Positions 12,601 to 27,600 of a stretch of DNA of 64,000 nt are shown here, in pieces. Source of the stretch: Channa striata (taxonomy: Eukaryota; Chordata; Actinopteri; Anabantiformes; Channidae); assembly GCA_033026295.1 (NCBI GenBank), contig CM065184.1, forward strand, positions 11,969,501 through 12,033,500. The letters are read 5' to 3'. The translations under genes and the position numbers were made by a program. Numbering within the stretch: the first letter of the stretch is position 1; each line of letters opens with the position of its first letter. The notes beneath the pieces were generated by a model that was not told where the DNA came from, did not search any database, and saw nothing but the letters and a program-made list of their open reading frames with translations.

Positions 12601-15600
12601 GCCTCAAAAGAACACAAAAGCTCAGAATATCGTTAAGGGCAATGAAGGGTGGTCTGTGATTCAATAACAGCAGTGTCTTGTAGATGAGTTCATGTAAGGA
12701 CAAAGGCAGCCACACGTCCGGTGGCACAAACTGCTCTGACTGCAGGCTATGGGAGAAATTAAGTATTCCAATTATTCACATATTAAAATTCTAAGAAAGA
12801 TGTTTTTTCAGTGTTGTTCACAAGTTCGCATGTATCTCTCCACACAAACACACAGTGTATCTCATTTCTCCCTTTTGTGTTTAATCAGACCTCCCTTATC
12901 ACATCGCTTTATGACACAAGCTCACCTCTCACATGCAAGTGCTATTAAAATCGTATTCAAATAACAGCAGCATTCGAAAATACACACTCTCCTACTGGGT
13001 AGGATGCCGTGTAGTACATGTATATCTACATCTCACCGAGGCATTTAACAGCCGTGTACTATGTTTTCTAAGGGCAAATTAACCGAGCTTAAAAATCCAA
13101 AATGCTTAAAATACTGCATGTATAATGTTAACTGCTATTAGGGTTTTCACTATTGATGTATCACAGCATGTCTTCCTCCCCTGAGGGGGTGTAGCTGTAA
13201 TAATGGCTGATCATTTGAATGCACACAGTAGTGCGCTTCACAAAGCAGGGCATCAGGACAGACCTTGGAGCAGACTTCCCTCTGGCTCAAGATTAGATGT
13301 GATTCTGGCTGCATTCCAAATCATATGGTGTCTTTTGCGTTGACTTTATCTCACCCTGGTACTAAAGACCACAGATGAAGAGCAACATAAATATGCTCCC
13401 ACCAACCTTCTAGCAGTGGTGATTTAATGTGTCTGTCTCCAGTCAAAACTTTATGGCTATGATTAATGCAATTAGATTAAACATGAAAGCATATTTTGCA
13501 ACAACTCAACTTATTAGTATTACCTCCCCCCATGTGTAGATTTGGGGAAAAAGAACATCTGTTACTGTCCACGTGCAGTCTTTCACGCTGAAGTCATTAA
13601 ACTGTGTCTATAAATAAAGCTGAATAATAAAGCAGTTTCTGGGGTCAGACACAGGATACTGTTAAATTCTTCCTCCTCCCTGTCTATCGACAGTTTTAAT
13701 GTATCTCAAGCAGCACAAAGTGAACATCAAGAAACAGGATGTGGGGGAGTTCAAATCCCCACCGAGGATAACACACTGTCAGCAGTTCATCCTGATGGAG
13801 CTTGTTCTTCTGCCACTGCTCAGGGATTAAGTTACCCAGTGCTGTCCCCTCCAAAAAACAATGGAGGAACAATGATGCTCAATCAAACACAACATTGTAT
13901 TATCATGTTCCCCATGGCCATAACCTGGGGTCCTTATACTGACAGTTCACTGTACAGTAGGTGGTACAGAGCTCTAGTTGACCGTGCTAACTTTAAGTGA
14001 GCAATAACATGCCTTAAAAATAGGGATGTTCCTTCTGAAGGAGCAGCTGAAGGTTTTGAAGAGGGAAAAAAAAGCCATGGGAGAAACAAGACCGATGCTA
14101 AAAGCTCCTCTGGTCAAGCGTGGGATCCATTCAACAGAGACTGAAACGGGTTCAGAAAGTTCCAGACTTTACAAAAAAATCACCATGTTCTCTTTATTTT
14201 CATTTCTTTGGAAAAAGTGATTTGAAGGATCTCATAAATTGGAATTTACTACTTAACAGTTTGACTGAAATAAACCTGAAATGGTGGCCTTTGATAATGC
14301 ACCAGCTCAGAGTAATTTGTGTTTCCACCTTGTTTTTTTAAAGAACACAATTTGACCTTTCAGAAAAAAACTAACTACAAAAAGTATTCATGGCGGCCTT
14401 GTAATGAAAAATGAGACGGATTAATCAAAACGGAGAGCAGACATCAGACTGAAAATAAAATAAATAATTTGCATGATAATTGAAGCATCCGACTTTACAT
14501 TGTGAAAAAAAATATTCAAAGGCTAATTAATGGCAGACCTTATTCACTCAATCTTTTTTTCTGATTACACAACTGTGACTGTTCAATAGTGAAAACTGGT
14601 TGTTCTGTGGCAGCGTTCAAGCGCAAGCAATACATTATTATTATCTCTCGTTAAAACCAAATTAAGCCTAGAGAAAATACAGATGTGCGTTAAAGCCAGC
14701 AGCAGCAACAACAAATCCAACGAGGCAGACAGAAAGTGAGCCAGAGACAGTACGAGCTGTTATGTTATTAATCAGGGAGGATGTCTCAGACTTGTACTAA
14801 ACACAAAGCACGCTGGCACTGGAAATGACAAACACGGAGTGTTGTTTTTTAAGGGAATCCCTGTTTGTAGAACTGCTGGCTGAAACAACACATGCCGTAG
14901 GATGATGAATGACTGGTGGCTGCCAAAACGGGGACAAAGAATGTCTTTGACTTGTGGGAACCAACAAAAGATGCTATCAGACAGTGAGTGTTTACCTCTG
15001 CGCCTGCCACCCAGCACTGTTGGTGTTCTGTGTTTTGAATGGGCATCAGCAGGATGCAAGTCTGTCACTCGCAGCAGACGGCCACATGCGATTCTGCTAA
15101 CCTTTACCATACACTACAGGTGGCTGGCATCCACTAATCACAGCACGTAGCTAAATCGAGCATGTAACAGATGAAGTATATGTCCTGGTTAACAGTATAA
15201 CAGTATTCATAAAGCTGTTTCAGCTGATAATATGGTTCATTGGCCCTGACCTGATACATTTTTCAGCTTTTCACATTTAAAAGCTATGTTCTTCTAAAAC
15301 TTTCTCTCAAATGTAGACACACTCACTCTCTCACTAAATCCAAGTCAGTCTAATACAAAAGTCCTGCCATCTGCGCTATAAATGTCACTTTTTGTCTAAA
15401 CTTAAGAAAGAAGTTGCTTCAACTGTATGGTTACGTCAGAGGCTTTAGTTTGTGTTGCTATTGAAGCTTCGGCATTTTTATACTGTGTGGGTCGCTGAGG
15501 TGCGGAGGAAAGTTGAAAGATGTTCAGGCATCATCAGCTTAGACAGCAGCATAGAAAACTGGAGCGTCAGATGATCCCTCTCTTCTGCAGTCACAGGAAA

Positions 15601-18600
15601 TGCTCCCTGTGTGGTACAGTAGTGGCTTCAGTTATTGCACTTATTCTGAATCTCTTTTTCAAAGCAAAGAAACTAGGACACACATAAGTGTTGGTGTTTG
15701 CCCTGAGTCCTCAATCCCTGTTCCACTGAGCAACACGTTTGCATCATCTCCAAACTACTGTATGGGCTTGTTGATGGTTATCAGCTTTTTCGCAACAAAT
15801 TCGAGGAGCACTCTGTGGTCTTTCGCTGCTTCAGGACTTTAACCAATTGACAGCGGAGCAGGGAGAGAGCTGTTTCCGTGCTGCACAGCTGAAAACCACT
15901 GACGTACAAACTAGTACCAAATACTGCAGCATGCAAGGGTGCGAAAGATCATCCCTCAAAACAAACACTTCACATTGTGATTGTTGTGCCTGTGTCAGTT
16001 GTTAAACTTCCTTCAGCTATTAAAGTGAGTGCACAGGAGTAGATCCAGGATTTAAAAAGTAGTTAAGTCAAATATCAGACTGACTAGAATGAAACAACTG
16101 TCAACTGTTATGGCTGGAGTGCACTCATTTCACCTTTGTTTTTTTGTCTTGTCAAGAAGCACTGCTGCCACCCATTTATTTGAAAATTGACAAGAGCAGC
16201 AAGAGGAGGCAGTTTTGTGTTTGTGCACTACTCTGCGGGTTGGATTTGAGAGCTGAAAACAAACTGACGTCAAACAGTCTTCTTAAAAGTATCCCATTTT
16301 TATTACAGAACAACAAAGTGAAGGGAACAAAGGGAGGAAGATGGCAAGAGAAATTGGTTGAGAAAGAAGGAAGACATGATGGGAGGATACAAAGCAGAGG
16401 GACAGCGGGAGAGAGAGAGAGAAGCAGGAAGATGAGCGAGGACACCTGATGCTATAGGTGAGCACTGATGTGCATCATAACGTTTGAGATGAGAGTGCTT
16501 CACATCTTTTTCCGTTCACCTGAGGCACACTGCAGAGCTCCTTACCATCTGCACGGTGTAAAATTATCCTGCAGTTTTGTACAAGTAGTTTGTGAGACCT
16601 AAATATACTAACAGTGTGTCTACAGGATACGGAGGACAGCTGGTTTCATCCTTTTTGCATCATTTTACCTTGGAGACATGGATTCTTACTGTAGTGCCAA
16701 GAACTTACTGTAGTGCCACATGTCTTCCTTGCTTTTCTGCCTTTCAGCCTCACACTAAAGGCTACTTTCATTTAGTGGAAGTAAAATAAGACATGAAGTG
16801 AGACACGACAGTTAAATTCCCTTGTCTGGAGCCCCTCTCCGATCTCTGTTTTCATTAAAACAGTATAATAAGACTGCTACTCTCCGACTCATCAAACCCT
16901 GATTATGGCTCCGGTGTTGACAAGCTGATTGATAGCCTGAGCAGGGGGCAGTGAAAATTATCATTTTGTATTCACAGACCAAATCACACTGTCGTAATTA
17001 GCAGTTAGCATCCATGCACATACTGTGGCTTTTCTTTCATGCAGACCAGACTTAATTAGACAGCTTCAGCCTCAGAATACAGATTAATATGGCATGAAAA
17101 GCACTACAATAATGGGTCCGTCTCACTTCTGCCCTCATTTCAGTAGCTCTCATTTCAGTAGTCTGCTTTATCACCACAGACATGAGAAGACATTTACAGG
17201 AAAATTTGGATTCATTGGCTTATCACAACATTGATTTTGCTGCTAGCTAGACCAATTACAGTATTTACCTACATAACTAGACTAAGAGTCTCCAGTCACT
17301 CCAGCAGCTCTATGAGGCTGTACTCAGAGAAAATGCTAAGATGCTGACGTTTGACAGATATATTGTTTAGTGTGAGCTGCCATTAGTTGTGCTGGTGTTT
17401 AGGCATACACCAAAGTACAAATTCACATTGTTATTTCATGGTGGCACAACATTAAATTGTTAAGTGATCATCAAGGTTTTGCAATTAACTGCGGAAATGT
17501 GTGAACCAGACTCCATGGCAATATGTCCAATAGTTTTCTGCAGTGGTAGAGAAGACATAAATCATAATTTATGATTGTCCAAGGATTTGTGTCAATCCTA
17601 TAATCCATCTAGTGGGTGATGAGATATTTCACTAGATGCAGGAAACTGCATCCAGTGTCAGGGAAAACCAGGGATTACAGACATTTATCCTCTGGGCAAC
17701 AGGGATATCTAAACCTCATTTCATGGTAATCCTTAAAAAAGTTGTTGCAATATTTCTGTCTGGTGGTGGATGGACATTACCATGCATTAAGCAATTTCCT
17801 GTACTTTCATAGTAGGTTGAAAACCGTTTGTAATTTTCCATTTCTTAGATCCCAGTGGCCTAAGAATTATTTAACATTCTTGTGTCATGAAAGCCTTTAA
17901 AAATCCTTTAGATAATTCTTAAAAAACTTTTCAAAAAGGCCTTTTTTTCCAAGTCTCAGAAACTAGACATAATTAAAATACAACAGTGATATGTTCCTTC
18001 GGTTTCTGCAGAATCATGCACACACATTCACACGCAATGAGCCAGCTCATGACAGTAATTTGTACCCTACACAAAAAGACTGTAACAATTCCCATGCTGG
18101 GATTGAGAGTATTTGGTGAAGGCAATCAAAGTTCAAAAAAGATCAAAGAGATGACTTTTAACTCAGGAGGCTCAGTAAAAATTCTGCAGTGAAAGAAAGG
18201 AAGTTTAAAAGGAACCTTTATCTCAAAGTCCTGTAACCTTCACTCCAGTGACACAGATTGATGAAACGGCCCTTTGCACTTGGTTTTAAGACTTCTTCAG
18301 CTAAATAAGCTACACTACAAAATCTTCAAGGCTGGACACAGTCGCACTGCTTTTTAAGTCGTTGTTTGAACCAATATGTGCAATATTTTCTTTACATCTG
18401 CAGCTATGTCGCATATATATGTACAGTATAGAGTGTGTGTACATCTGGGGTGAAGGAGGGGATTTGTCCGTCACTGTTGCAGAACAGATTACTCGTGCTC
18501 TATCTTGTATCCTCAGTCTGAACCTCAGTGAACACAGGGCTTATCCAGTCACAGCAGACTCTCAGCACTGCTCCAAGTGTATGAAGAACACCTTCCCCCT

Positions 18601-21600
18601 CCACCACGCACACGCAAATATTTGTACCTCATCAGTAATACAGACTAGTGCAGTTAATGCCTTAATACTAGTCCAAGCAAAGAATGAAGCATCAGACGTT
18701 TGCATAAAATGTGTCTTATAATGATGCTCATGATCTCTTTTTGTCTGTTTCTTTCCAGATGAAGAACTTTCAAAAGCTGGCTTAGTCACAAAAGGGATAA
18801 AGGCTGAGGGATCATTCACAAATTACTCATTAATTCTTCCTCTGAGGTGTATTTATCAGCCTCTGTGGAGTTAAAATGGGGATCAGTGAAAAAGGCCCAT
18901 CTCACATAAATTTGAGAGTAGGAAAATAGATTGAAATGATAAAGTCAGAGAGTAAAATGAAAAACAGAAAGAAAATGACATACTGTAATATGGACAGATG
19001 GGTGAACAGCAACAAAGGGAAAGTGATGATCATGTAGAGAAAGATGGTGGCAAAAAGACAAATTGGGGTCAAAGTCAGTAAATTGTGAGGAGGAGTGATA
19101 GATAGTGATAGGTAATTGTGAATGTCCCTGGTTTCGTCCCGTACTTAGAGGTTTTGAATTGATAACTTGTGTGTGTGTGTGTGTGACTGTGAGAGAATAA
19201 AAGAGAGAAAGTGACGAAGGAAGAGCTTAGAGGCATGGAGGGCAAATGAAAACAGACACTTGCCAGAGAAAGAGAACCTTGACTTCCACGGCTGAGTGTA
19301 GGTAGTGTTACGTTAGCTGAAGTTACAGTCGTCATGACTAAAGTATTTCCAATTGTTAGTCTATTGTATATTAGAAAATGCAGGTGGACGTTTACCTGCT
19401 TTATTGAAAACCAATAAACCACCTGAATTTTGTGTAGTTGAAGGCTTTTTTTTACCTAGATTTTACTTCTTTGTTCTTTTTTTTCCTGAATAAAAAAAAA
19501 TCAATTTTCAAGGCAGCACTGATCCATACAGGCTTTGCGTGTGGCTAATCAGTGCTACGATCTCAGCTTTAAATTAGAAATCAAATCACAAGATGCCAGG
19601 AAGTAAAAATATTTTCTGCAGGCTCTTTCACAATAATTGATTTTTTGTGCTGGAATATTACATCAACAATGGCGTCAGTGAAGTGAAAAAAGGATTTACA
19701 CACACTCACTGCAGTTCTTTTAAAAGTGCAAGGAATTGAAGATATATCTTTTTGTGACATTTCACCATAAAAACTTAATTACAATCATATTTCATTTAAT
19801 AATATGAAACTTTGTCAATCCCGTTTTTACTTGCTATGTCGCTAAGAGTAATTTCAGTGGTGACCATATGTAAGTGGACAGATACAACAGTACCCCCTGA
19901 TCCTGTCAGTTCATTTTGATGAGTGTGTGTGATAACTAGAGTGAGTGTTCAAATGTCATTCCAATTACAGACCCTAGGATAATGCCTTAATAACCTTCCA
20001 AGAGCCTCATTAGACTTATCATGAGAGCTGATAGCCTTGAAGAGGTCCAGCTATATATGAGTCAATCTAGTAGTAATAATGGTATTGCATGGCATGTTAC
20101 ATAAGTGAGTATACACACACATATACACACATATACACACACATGGTCTCTGTTGCGTAGTTGAAATTGAGTTCTCTGAGATGCCTTTTCAGCAGATGAG
20201 CTGACTCTAAGCCTCAGCAGTGGGTTAAAGTTCATTATTGGCCTACAACTGGCTGCTGTACAACTGCTGTCAAGATACAGTGAGCAGCAATTGTTGAATT
20301 TTGGCTACACGCTGTATTCTCCACAGCCAATCCGACCAAAAATATTTGAGTCTCAACATTTCTATTTCACTGAGCATTTTCCCCCCAAGATGCCACTTTG
20401 AAAGCAACAGCAGCAACAATTTCACGTCTGCATTAGTTAAGTTGCCAGGCAACAATACTGTGGATCGGGTTTGTGCACTCACGTTTCTGTAACCCAAATG
20501 CTTTCTCTACTTTAATAACACCTTATTAATTACAAAGATCAGCAAATAATTTACTGCAGCAGTAGCTAAAGTACTTAGTGATCACTTCTTATACTATTAC
20601 TCTAATAGTTCTAATGTGCCTTTCATATGGTGTCCTTACACAACTGTCACACTCAGGTGCCTCCATTGATTACACCTTAACATTGTGCTCAAGATGACAG
20701 AGGAGCCAATCTGCCTTTACTGCACGTCATTGGTCAGTGAGCAAAGGGAGCCTTCCTCTGAAGAAGCCAGTGTGAAAGCCACGCTGCCAGAATGAGTCTT
20801 TGAAACCATAACAGCTGCCAGGGTCTCAGGCAGGGCCATTTATTTATTTTTTCTCTTGGAGATCAGTTGGTAAACCAGTTATTTGACCCACTGGACAATC
20901 GATTATTTTGCCCGGGGGCTAGGTACTTTATACTACCTAGCAAACTGTAGATCTGTATTTCATATGAGGTCCTACTAACCCAGCCTATACAGCAGAGTAC
21001 AAAGTGAATGCAAGGTGGTACAGTGGAAGCTGTATTAGCAGGAAGGAGAATTTTGCAGGATAAATAATGGCATGAATTAAATTGTAAACATGCACATGTG
21101 CATCTCATTTTCAAATGGAATTTATATTTATTTAGAGATGCGTGCAAAGAGATCAGTGTTTGATGCTTAAACATACCGTAAAATCACGTTCACCAAACGC
21201 CTTGAATGTCAAAAAGTGGAGCCACACTGGGTAAACATCAGTATTCATTGTTATTCAGAGGTATATCTTAGTAAAAGCAACAGAAAAAGGAATGTGACTG
21301 TCAGGAGTGGTTGTGTGTAAACCTCAAAACAGGGCATTGTTCATTTCTCTTGTATTCAATATTGAAGTGTTCCACATAAACCTCACTTAAACCTCAAGCC
21401 TTCTTAGCCATTTGTCAGACGAATACATTGTACTTGTCAAATAAAATAATTGGCACTCATCCAATTTGTTTTGAGAAAATGCCAAATCCTGGGCATATTC
21501 TCAAATCCCCTAACACCTCCACCTGAATAAAATGGTCTACAGTGCATCAATGGTTGCATTGAATATGGTAACCTGTCAGAAAAACTGTCAGTGTACTGCG

Positions 21601-24600
21601 AGCACCTGGGGTTTGGCGCTGACTCATACTGTAACATTACTACTCTCTCCACACTTCCTGTGTGCCCTCTGCCCTACAGTTAGTAAAACTAATAAAATAT
21701 ACAATCGGATGACTACATCTTCCTAGAATAAATCAAATAGCTAAAAACAAACATAATTTAGAACCATCACACATTCCTGCATCCTTCTGACTTTTTGTAA
21801 TGTACTTGTTTTGTCACACAGAGTGATAGACAAGCAGGAATCTTAAGTGAATATTCAGGTATAAATGCAAAGTTAGGAAAAGAAAATCTTGTCAGGAGGG
21901 ACATGAGTTGGCAGTTACCACCACAAGGGTTCTTTTAAAAACTTCAATTATGTTAGGAGGGACAAACACAACCCTGATTTTGTTTTTCCATTAAAACACC
22001 AAACCAATAAACCATCAGTTAGTCAATCACAAGTAAAGTAACCTGCAACAAAAGATTTTGTTTGTTTAAATTCCCAGAATTGAAACTTTTTATTGGATTC
22101 CTCATATTGGAAACTGAATGGCTTTGGGGTTTGGACCACTGACAAAATAATATATCTAAATGCGTCTGCTTCAGCTGTGTAATAATGTGAATATTAATAA
22201 TTTTATATCTAATGTACCTTATAGATATGGCATATAATTCTCTTCTTACAACTAAAGTTCAATCTTAAATTAAACTTAAATATGACAAATATTTTATTAA
22301 ACATCTTCAACAAGCTTGCTCCTAACAGTATCAACACTGTATCCTACTACAACATGTTTTTAAAGGGCATATTTGTATTCATGTCCACAGTTTCATTAGA
22401 TTAAGTTAAATGATTACTATGAAAGAAAATCGTTGGGGTTTCACTGTCAAGGAAATACTTGATAGTAATTGGATGTGATTATACTAGTTATTACCATCAT
22501 TAGCCACCTGTACAGATCTTCGCGCACAACATAGCCAATCAAAACCCTTTCTCATCTCCATGGAAACAGTCGCAATCAGTATTTTAAAGAGGACCGCTGT
22601 CAGTGTCAGCCCAGAGGATGCAACCAAAACACAACAAACATTCATTACAGCTGCTTCGGCCAAGCAGGAAGCCTCATTGTAGGAGCAAGCCGGAGCCAGG
22701 AGTCATTCAGTTTCTGCAGTTCCTGTTTTGTCTGCTCTTTAATTGTCAGGTGCACCACCAACAAAGGCTAACGACTCCGAGGTTGTTTAAACAGGGAGGC
22801 CGAGGTAGGCTGTGTAGTGTGGATTTGATCTGTCACTAGGAGAGAGTGCGTTACGCACATGCTTGCATGTTTTAGGAAAGTGAAAGCAATGTTTTAATAA
22901 TCAATATTAGTATTAGTAGCAATAGCAGTGTTGCTGTAGTTTACTTACGTTTAGTGTGACTACATGATACATGACAAACAACTGTACGTCAGGCCCACGG
23001 CAATATGTTAATGATCAGCTCGCCACGTCTGAATAAGAAATGACACGACACCTCATTTGTTAGGAAAATGATGAACAATGTTGAGCTGACGCAGCTGTAT
23101 GTTCAGCACGGCCCGGCACAGTCAGACATCCTGTCAACGTGGATTATAAAGTCACGCCACAGTCCACAGACCTTGGCACAAAGTCATCACCCTTTGGGCT
23201 AATGTGGGCTAATGCTTTTATATATTTATTTATGTTCTGTTTTAAGACGAGTCGAGGCGATGACAGCTGGGGGGACAGTAGGCAATGGACATAGTGGGAC
23301 AAAAGAGGAGACAAACAGTGTAATAGGAAAGAATTAGATGGTGTTCACTGAAGATAAATATGTTAGGCTCACCCTAGGGACTTAACAATGGAAAATAATC
23401 AAGCAAACATTTGATATTAGTAGCATATGAGTGCTGTTGAATTGAAGCCCTATTTCCAGTTACACTGTAATTCTTTCCTCCATCACTGTCAGAGAGGAAA
23501 TCACAAAGCCCCTCAACAATTATTTCTCCAGCAGATTTGTATCTTTTCTTTCTCTCTGTTGCGCTCAAGAGGAACCTATTCATCATATCAGTGTGACACT
23601 TCCTCATTTGTGAACTAGCATGACAAGTCACCACTGATACGATCTTCTCACGGCCTTTATTACAGCAGGAGATTAAAATGTATTCCTTACCTAAAAAACG
23701 GACGGCTTGTGTTCAGTTAAAAATAGATTGTTAAACCATCACCTCAGAATCTGGAGGTTCATGACTTGGCTTTCTGTGAAAACTGCACTGTTCGGTTTCC
23801 TGTTTTCTTTCCCAACTCTAGTTCCATTCCTGATTTTCTACTGCTTTCACCCCAGGTCACCGTTGCACAGTTTACAATTATGTTTTGCATTTAATTTGCA
23901 TTGACTCAGTTTCATGAAAACCTCTTTATAAGCTTGAGACTGCAGGCTACCAGCAACAAGTCCTTCCAATGAAAACAGTTGTGGAAGAACTAACACATGA
24001 ACATGAACATATGTTGTCAGTGTTGTAGGATAATATAGTCTGGACCAAATGGCCACATAGCTCTACTACTGACTCTGACTTTTATTTGAATGCGTACTTT
24101 ATAACGTTATATTTTACACAATTTTGCTTCTCTATTTCTCTGAGGTGTAATACTCAAATCACTCATAGTTGACAAAACTACGCTGGTTATTATGACTAAA
24201 TTCTTTCCCTAATACAATCACCTTTAGAGTCTCAGGTTTTAGAGGCAGCAGAAAAGGATTTTGAATTCAGACCCAGTGGCTCACTAAAGACCAGATGAAA
24301 CAGGAAGCAACCACAATATTACTGCTGGCATCCAAACAGAGAGACAGCCTGTCTCTGTAGTCCTTTTAGATATATTACCTGCCTCTGCATGGATAGAGCC
24401 AAGTGTGGAGTATGTTTTTATGAAATTATACATTTGTGGCAGTGTTAAACTAAAAAGTCACTCCTAGTTTAGTTAAATAGTTTTTTGATATTTTCACCTA
24501 GATTTTGGAATATATTTATTCTTAACTATATTTGGCTGAATGGGGGTGCAGGAAATTTCTTACAAACCCAATAATCGAAGTGGCAGACATGAAACAATAA

Positions 24601-27600
24601 GGGCAACAATCAATATAAGCATTTTTCTTACTAAAATATTGACCTTTAAATGTCAGTCTATATACCAACCAACAAATTTCAAGCTTGTACTGTGTACAAT
24701 CAGTATTTACAAATGGAAACATGTTGAGTGCAAGTTACGAAGCTCTTTAAAGAGGAATTGAGCAATACTAATGAATACATTTTTACATGATGATTTGTAT
24801 TATGTGTCTGAATCATATACACTATATTAAGATCAATTGTTTTGTAGGCATTGAGCTCAAATCTGTTGTCCAGCATAATAGATTTCTAAGGGTTTTACTG
24901 TAGTATCACTAGTCACAAATGCCATTAGCACCAGAGTGAATGTTGTCCTGTTACTGTCATCAGAGCTCTCACGCACTGCATCACCAGCACCCATTACAAA
25001 ACATTCAAACTAGAAACACACACTGAAGCAATGCTGCTAAAAATGAATGAAACTAACAGGATGCAGCTGGCACAGAGCATCATAAAAAAAAAAAATCAGC
25101 ACATGAGTGAATCGCAGTGTGTTGTCGAGTGGTTTGGGTTTTTAGATCATCATCCTGCAGACATCCATCAATAATGCTCTTTTATGTCATTTTCATCATT
25201 GTCATGCAGAGGTTTTTAAATGGCGCTCTGCAGAGCTATTGAAATCATTTGGAGAAGAGTAATTACACATACCTCTTTTTAGGGTTCTTTTACTTTCTTT
25301 CCATTCTTTCCATTTCAAATCATTTCTACAGGATAGACATTTTGCATCTGAGCATGTGTGATAATACCTTCCATGACGTAGACAAGTGAGCCCACATCTC
25401 CCTCTTTGATGATGCAGCTATCCTTTCCATACTCCACAGGGTACATGCAGTCCACGATCTCCTGAATCTGTGATAGCTCCAGATTTTTCATGAAGTCATT
25501 GTCCAGGATGGCCTCCTTGATCAGATCCTTGGACCTGCAGACAAGGTAAAACACAATTAGCCCAATACTGTACAACAACCGACATACGCAAACTCTCACA
25601 CCATTGGCATTTGTTCACGTAATGAGAGGGACTAAGCAAGAGAAATTAATAAAAGAGGCTTAGACCCTAATCCAAAGGAAGACATCTGCCAGTAAACCAG
25701 GCAGGCATGCTGTTTATTTCTAATGCAGTTAAGGTCTCATTCAAGTTTCACAAAAGCTTTTCAAAACCATGTTCTACTTTTAAAGATTCCTTTCAAATGC
25801 TGCAACAAGTCAATAAATACTAAAACCCATGTCTGATGGAAGCAGATTGTTTCCAACCAGGGGTGTCCCCTGAAATCCAAATTGGCATTCCACAGGTAAG
25901 TATTTCTTTTGCAGTGACTTTGTAGGCAAGGGAGAAAATGTAATTAACTGTGAAGCCAATGTGCAGACATGGAGGAGGGACTCCTTGTGCAGGTGAAAGA
26001 GCACTTTGTCAGCCAGGCTAAAAAGAGAAGCAGGGCTAATGGAATTAGACAATCGAAAGGGGACATTATGTCAAAGTATCATTTATATCATGGAATACAC
26101 ATTAGATTACGTTTATTTACAACTGGCAGCGGAACAGGCATTTGTTCAGAAATGGTATCCGAGTGTTGACAACAGGTAAACGCACGCCAGATGCAGTGAA
26201 GTTTAAACTCGTCAAAGCGAGAGTCTACTTGATGCCCTCTGACACAAAGAAGGAGTCAAGGGACGGGAGAGAAATCTGAGACAGACCAGATCCTGAACAG
26301 CGAGTCAAGATCACTCTTTCATTGAAGCATGTCATCACCAGAGTCTGAGCTGCTCGACTGAGTGCCGCGTGGCTGGTTTTGACAGCGTGTCAACTGGATG
26401 AATGAGGTTAATAATATGTATCAGGGTTAATCCAACTAAGAGCCCCCTCCTACTGACAAGGGAAGTGTTTGCACCGTAATTCATAAAAACAAAAGCGCGC
26501 CCTCTCCCCTGATAGTAGAGTCAAAGGCACTGGTGAACTGCCTCTTGCCTTATTGTGCTCGATGCCCTTTTCACAAACTGATTTCTAGGCGCATTGTTGA
26601 TGCTGATCACCTGAGGAGCTTATAGCTGAAAGGGCAAATAACCTGGAAGGCATTTTATGAAGCAGTGCACCCATTCCACACAGGTTCCTCTGCCCTGCTG
26701 TCAGCTCACAGCAGTCGTTCACAAAACACACTACACAAACACTAAAACTTCGATGTTTGCCATGATACAATATACACTGTGCCCAGGCTTTTTTTTTTCT
26801 CTAGAAATCCATTATTTTCCAAAGTCCTCCAGAAAGGTGCCTCATTGATGTCTGTGTTTTTTAAAACAACAAGCTCTATGAACCCCTCTGCACATTCACA
26901 AGTTAATGTTTTATTGCCAGTGTTTTACTTCTCTTCAAGGGCTTACTTTGATCTTTTAAGGTCACATGAATACCTCTATATTAAATCTCGATACACTTGA
27001 GAACAATCTTGCTTCTTAAGATAAAAAAAAAAAAAGCCAAAGCTGTGAGAGACTCCAATCTCAGGCTGAAAAGCAGCTTTCAACGTCTGGCCTGTAAACA
27101 CAAATTTCAACCTTGGCCAGCATCTACACATTTCAAGTGCATCATTATTACGCCATCAGGTTGATGATTTGTGTCACTTTGAGTCCCAAATAGCATGCTA
27201 AAATATCAGCACATAGTTCTCATAATATGTATTTCGCAAGAGCGTGATGAATTTTTAATAAGGGTTTAAAGGCCTGTGGATCCCAAAAGAACTGTGCCCT
27301 TAGTGTCTGACAGAAGTGATACCTGTGGGAAATGTGAAGAATTACTAAAGACCATTATTACTTGGGTGTCCCAGTCTGAAACACAGATTACTTAAGTTTT
27401 TTTTTTGTTTTTTTTTTCTCAAGTCAAAGGAAGTATTTTCCTATTCTAGGGATATTTCTAACATTATATTTTAGAATTGATATACTGATCTCAGTGACTT
27501 CTTCTCTGTTTGACAAATTATCGACCTGACAAAAACAGTAGAAACAGTGGGTTAGCAATCACCCAAAGTCTCAGGAGGTTAAGTGAATTGATGAACCGAG

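Larger units (their letters stand above)
9692..25367 (-). other. prkg1 intron 2 (15.7 kb)
   Basis: Non-coding, AT-rich DNA between exons 3 and 2. Contents are simple repeats (T23 at 12.25 kb, GT repeat at 19.17 kb, interrupted CA/TA near 20.11–20.15 kb) and minor local duplications, for example two near-identical 15-mers CTTACTGTAGTGCCA at 16.68–16.72 kb and two CTCATTTCAGTAG copies at 17.13–17.16 kb. No exon-like segment with conserved protein similarity was recognised. Open frames up to about 119 codons are consistent with chance. Confidence 0.75.

Noticed and set aside
13735..13775. tRNA T-arm-like GGGGGAGTTCAAATCCCCAC
   Set aside because: No matching acceptor, D or anticodon arms around it; isolated resemblance.
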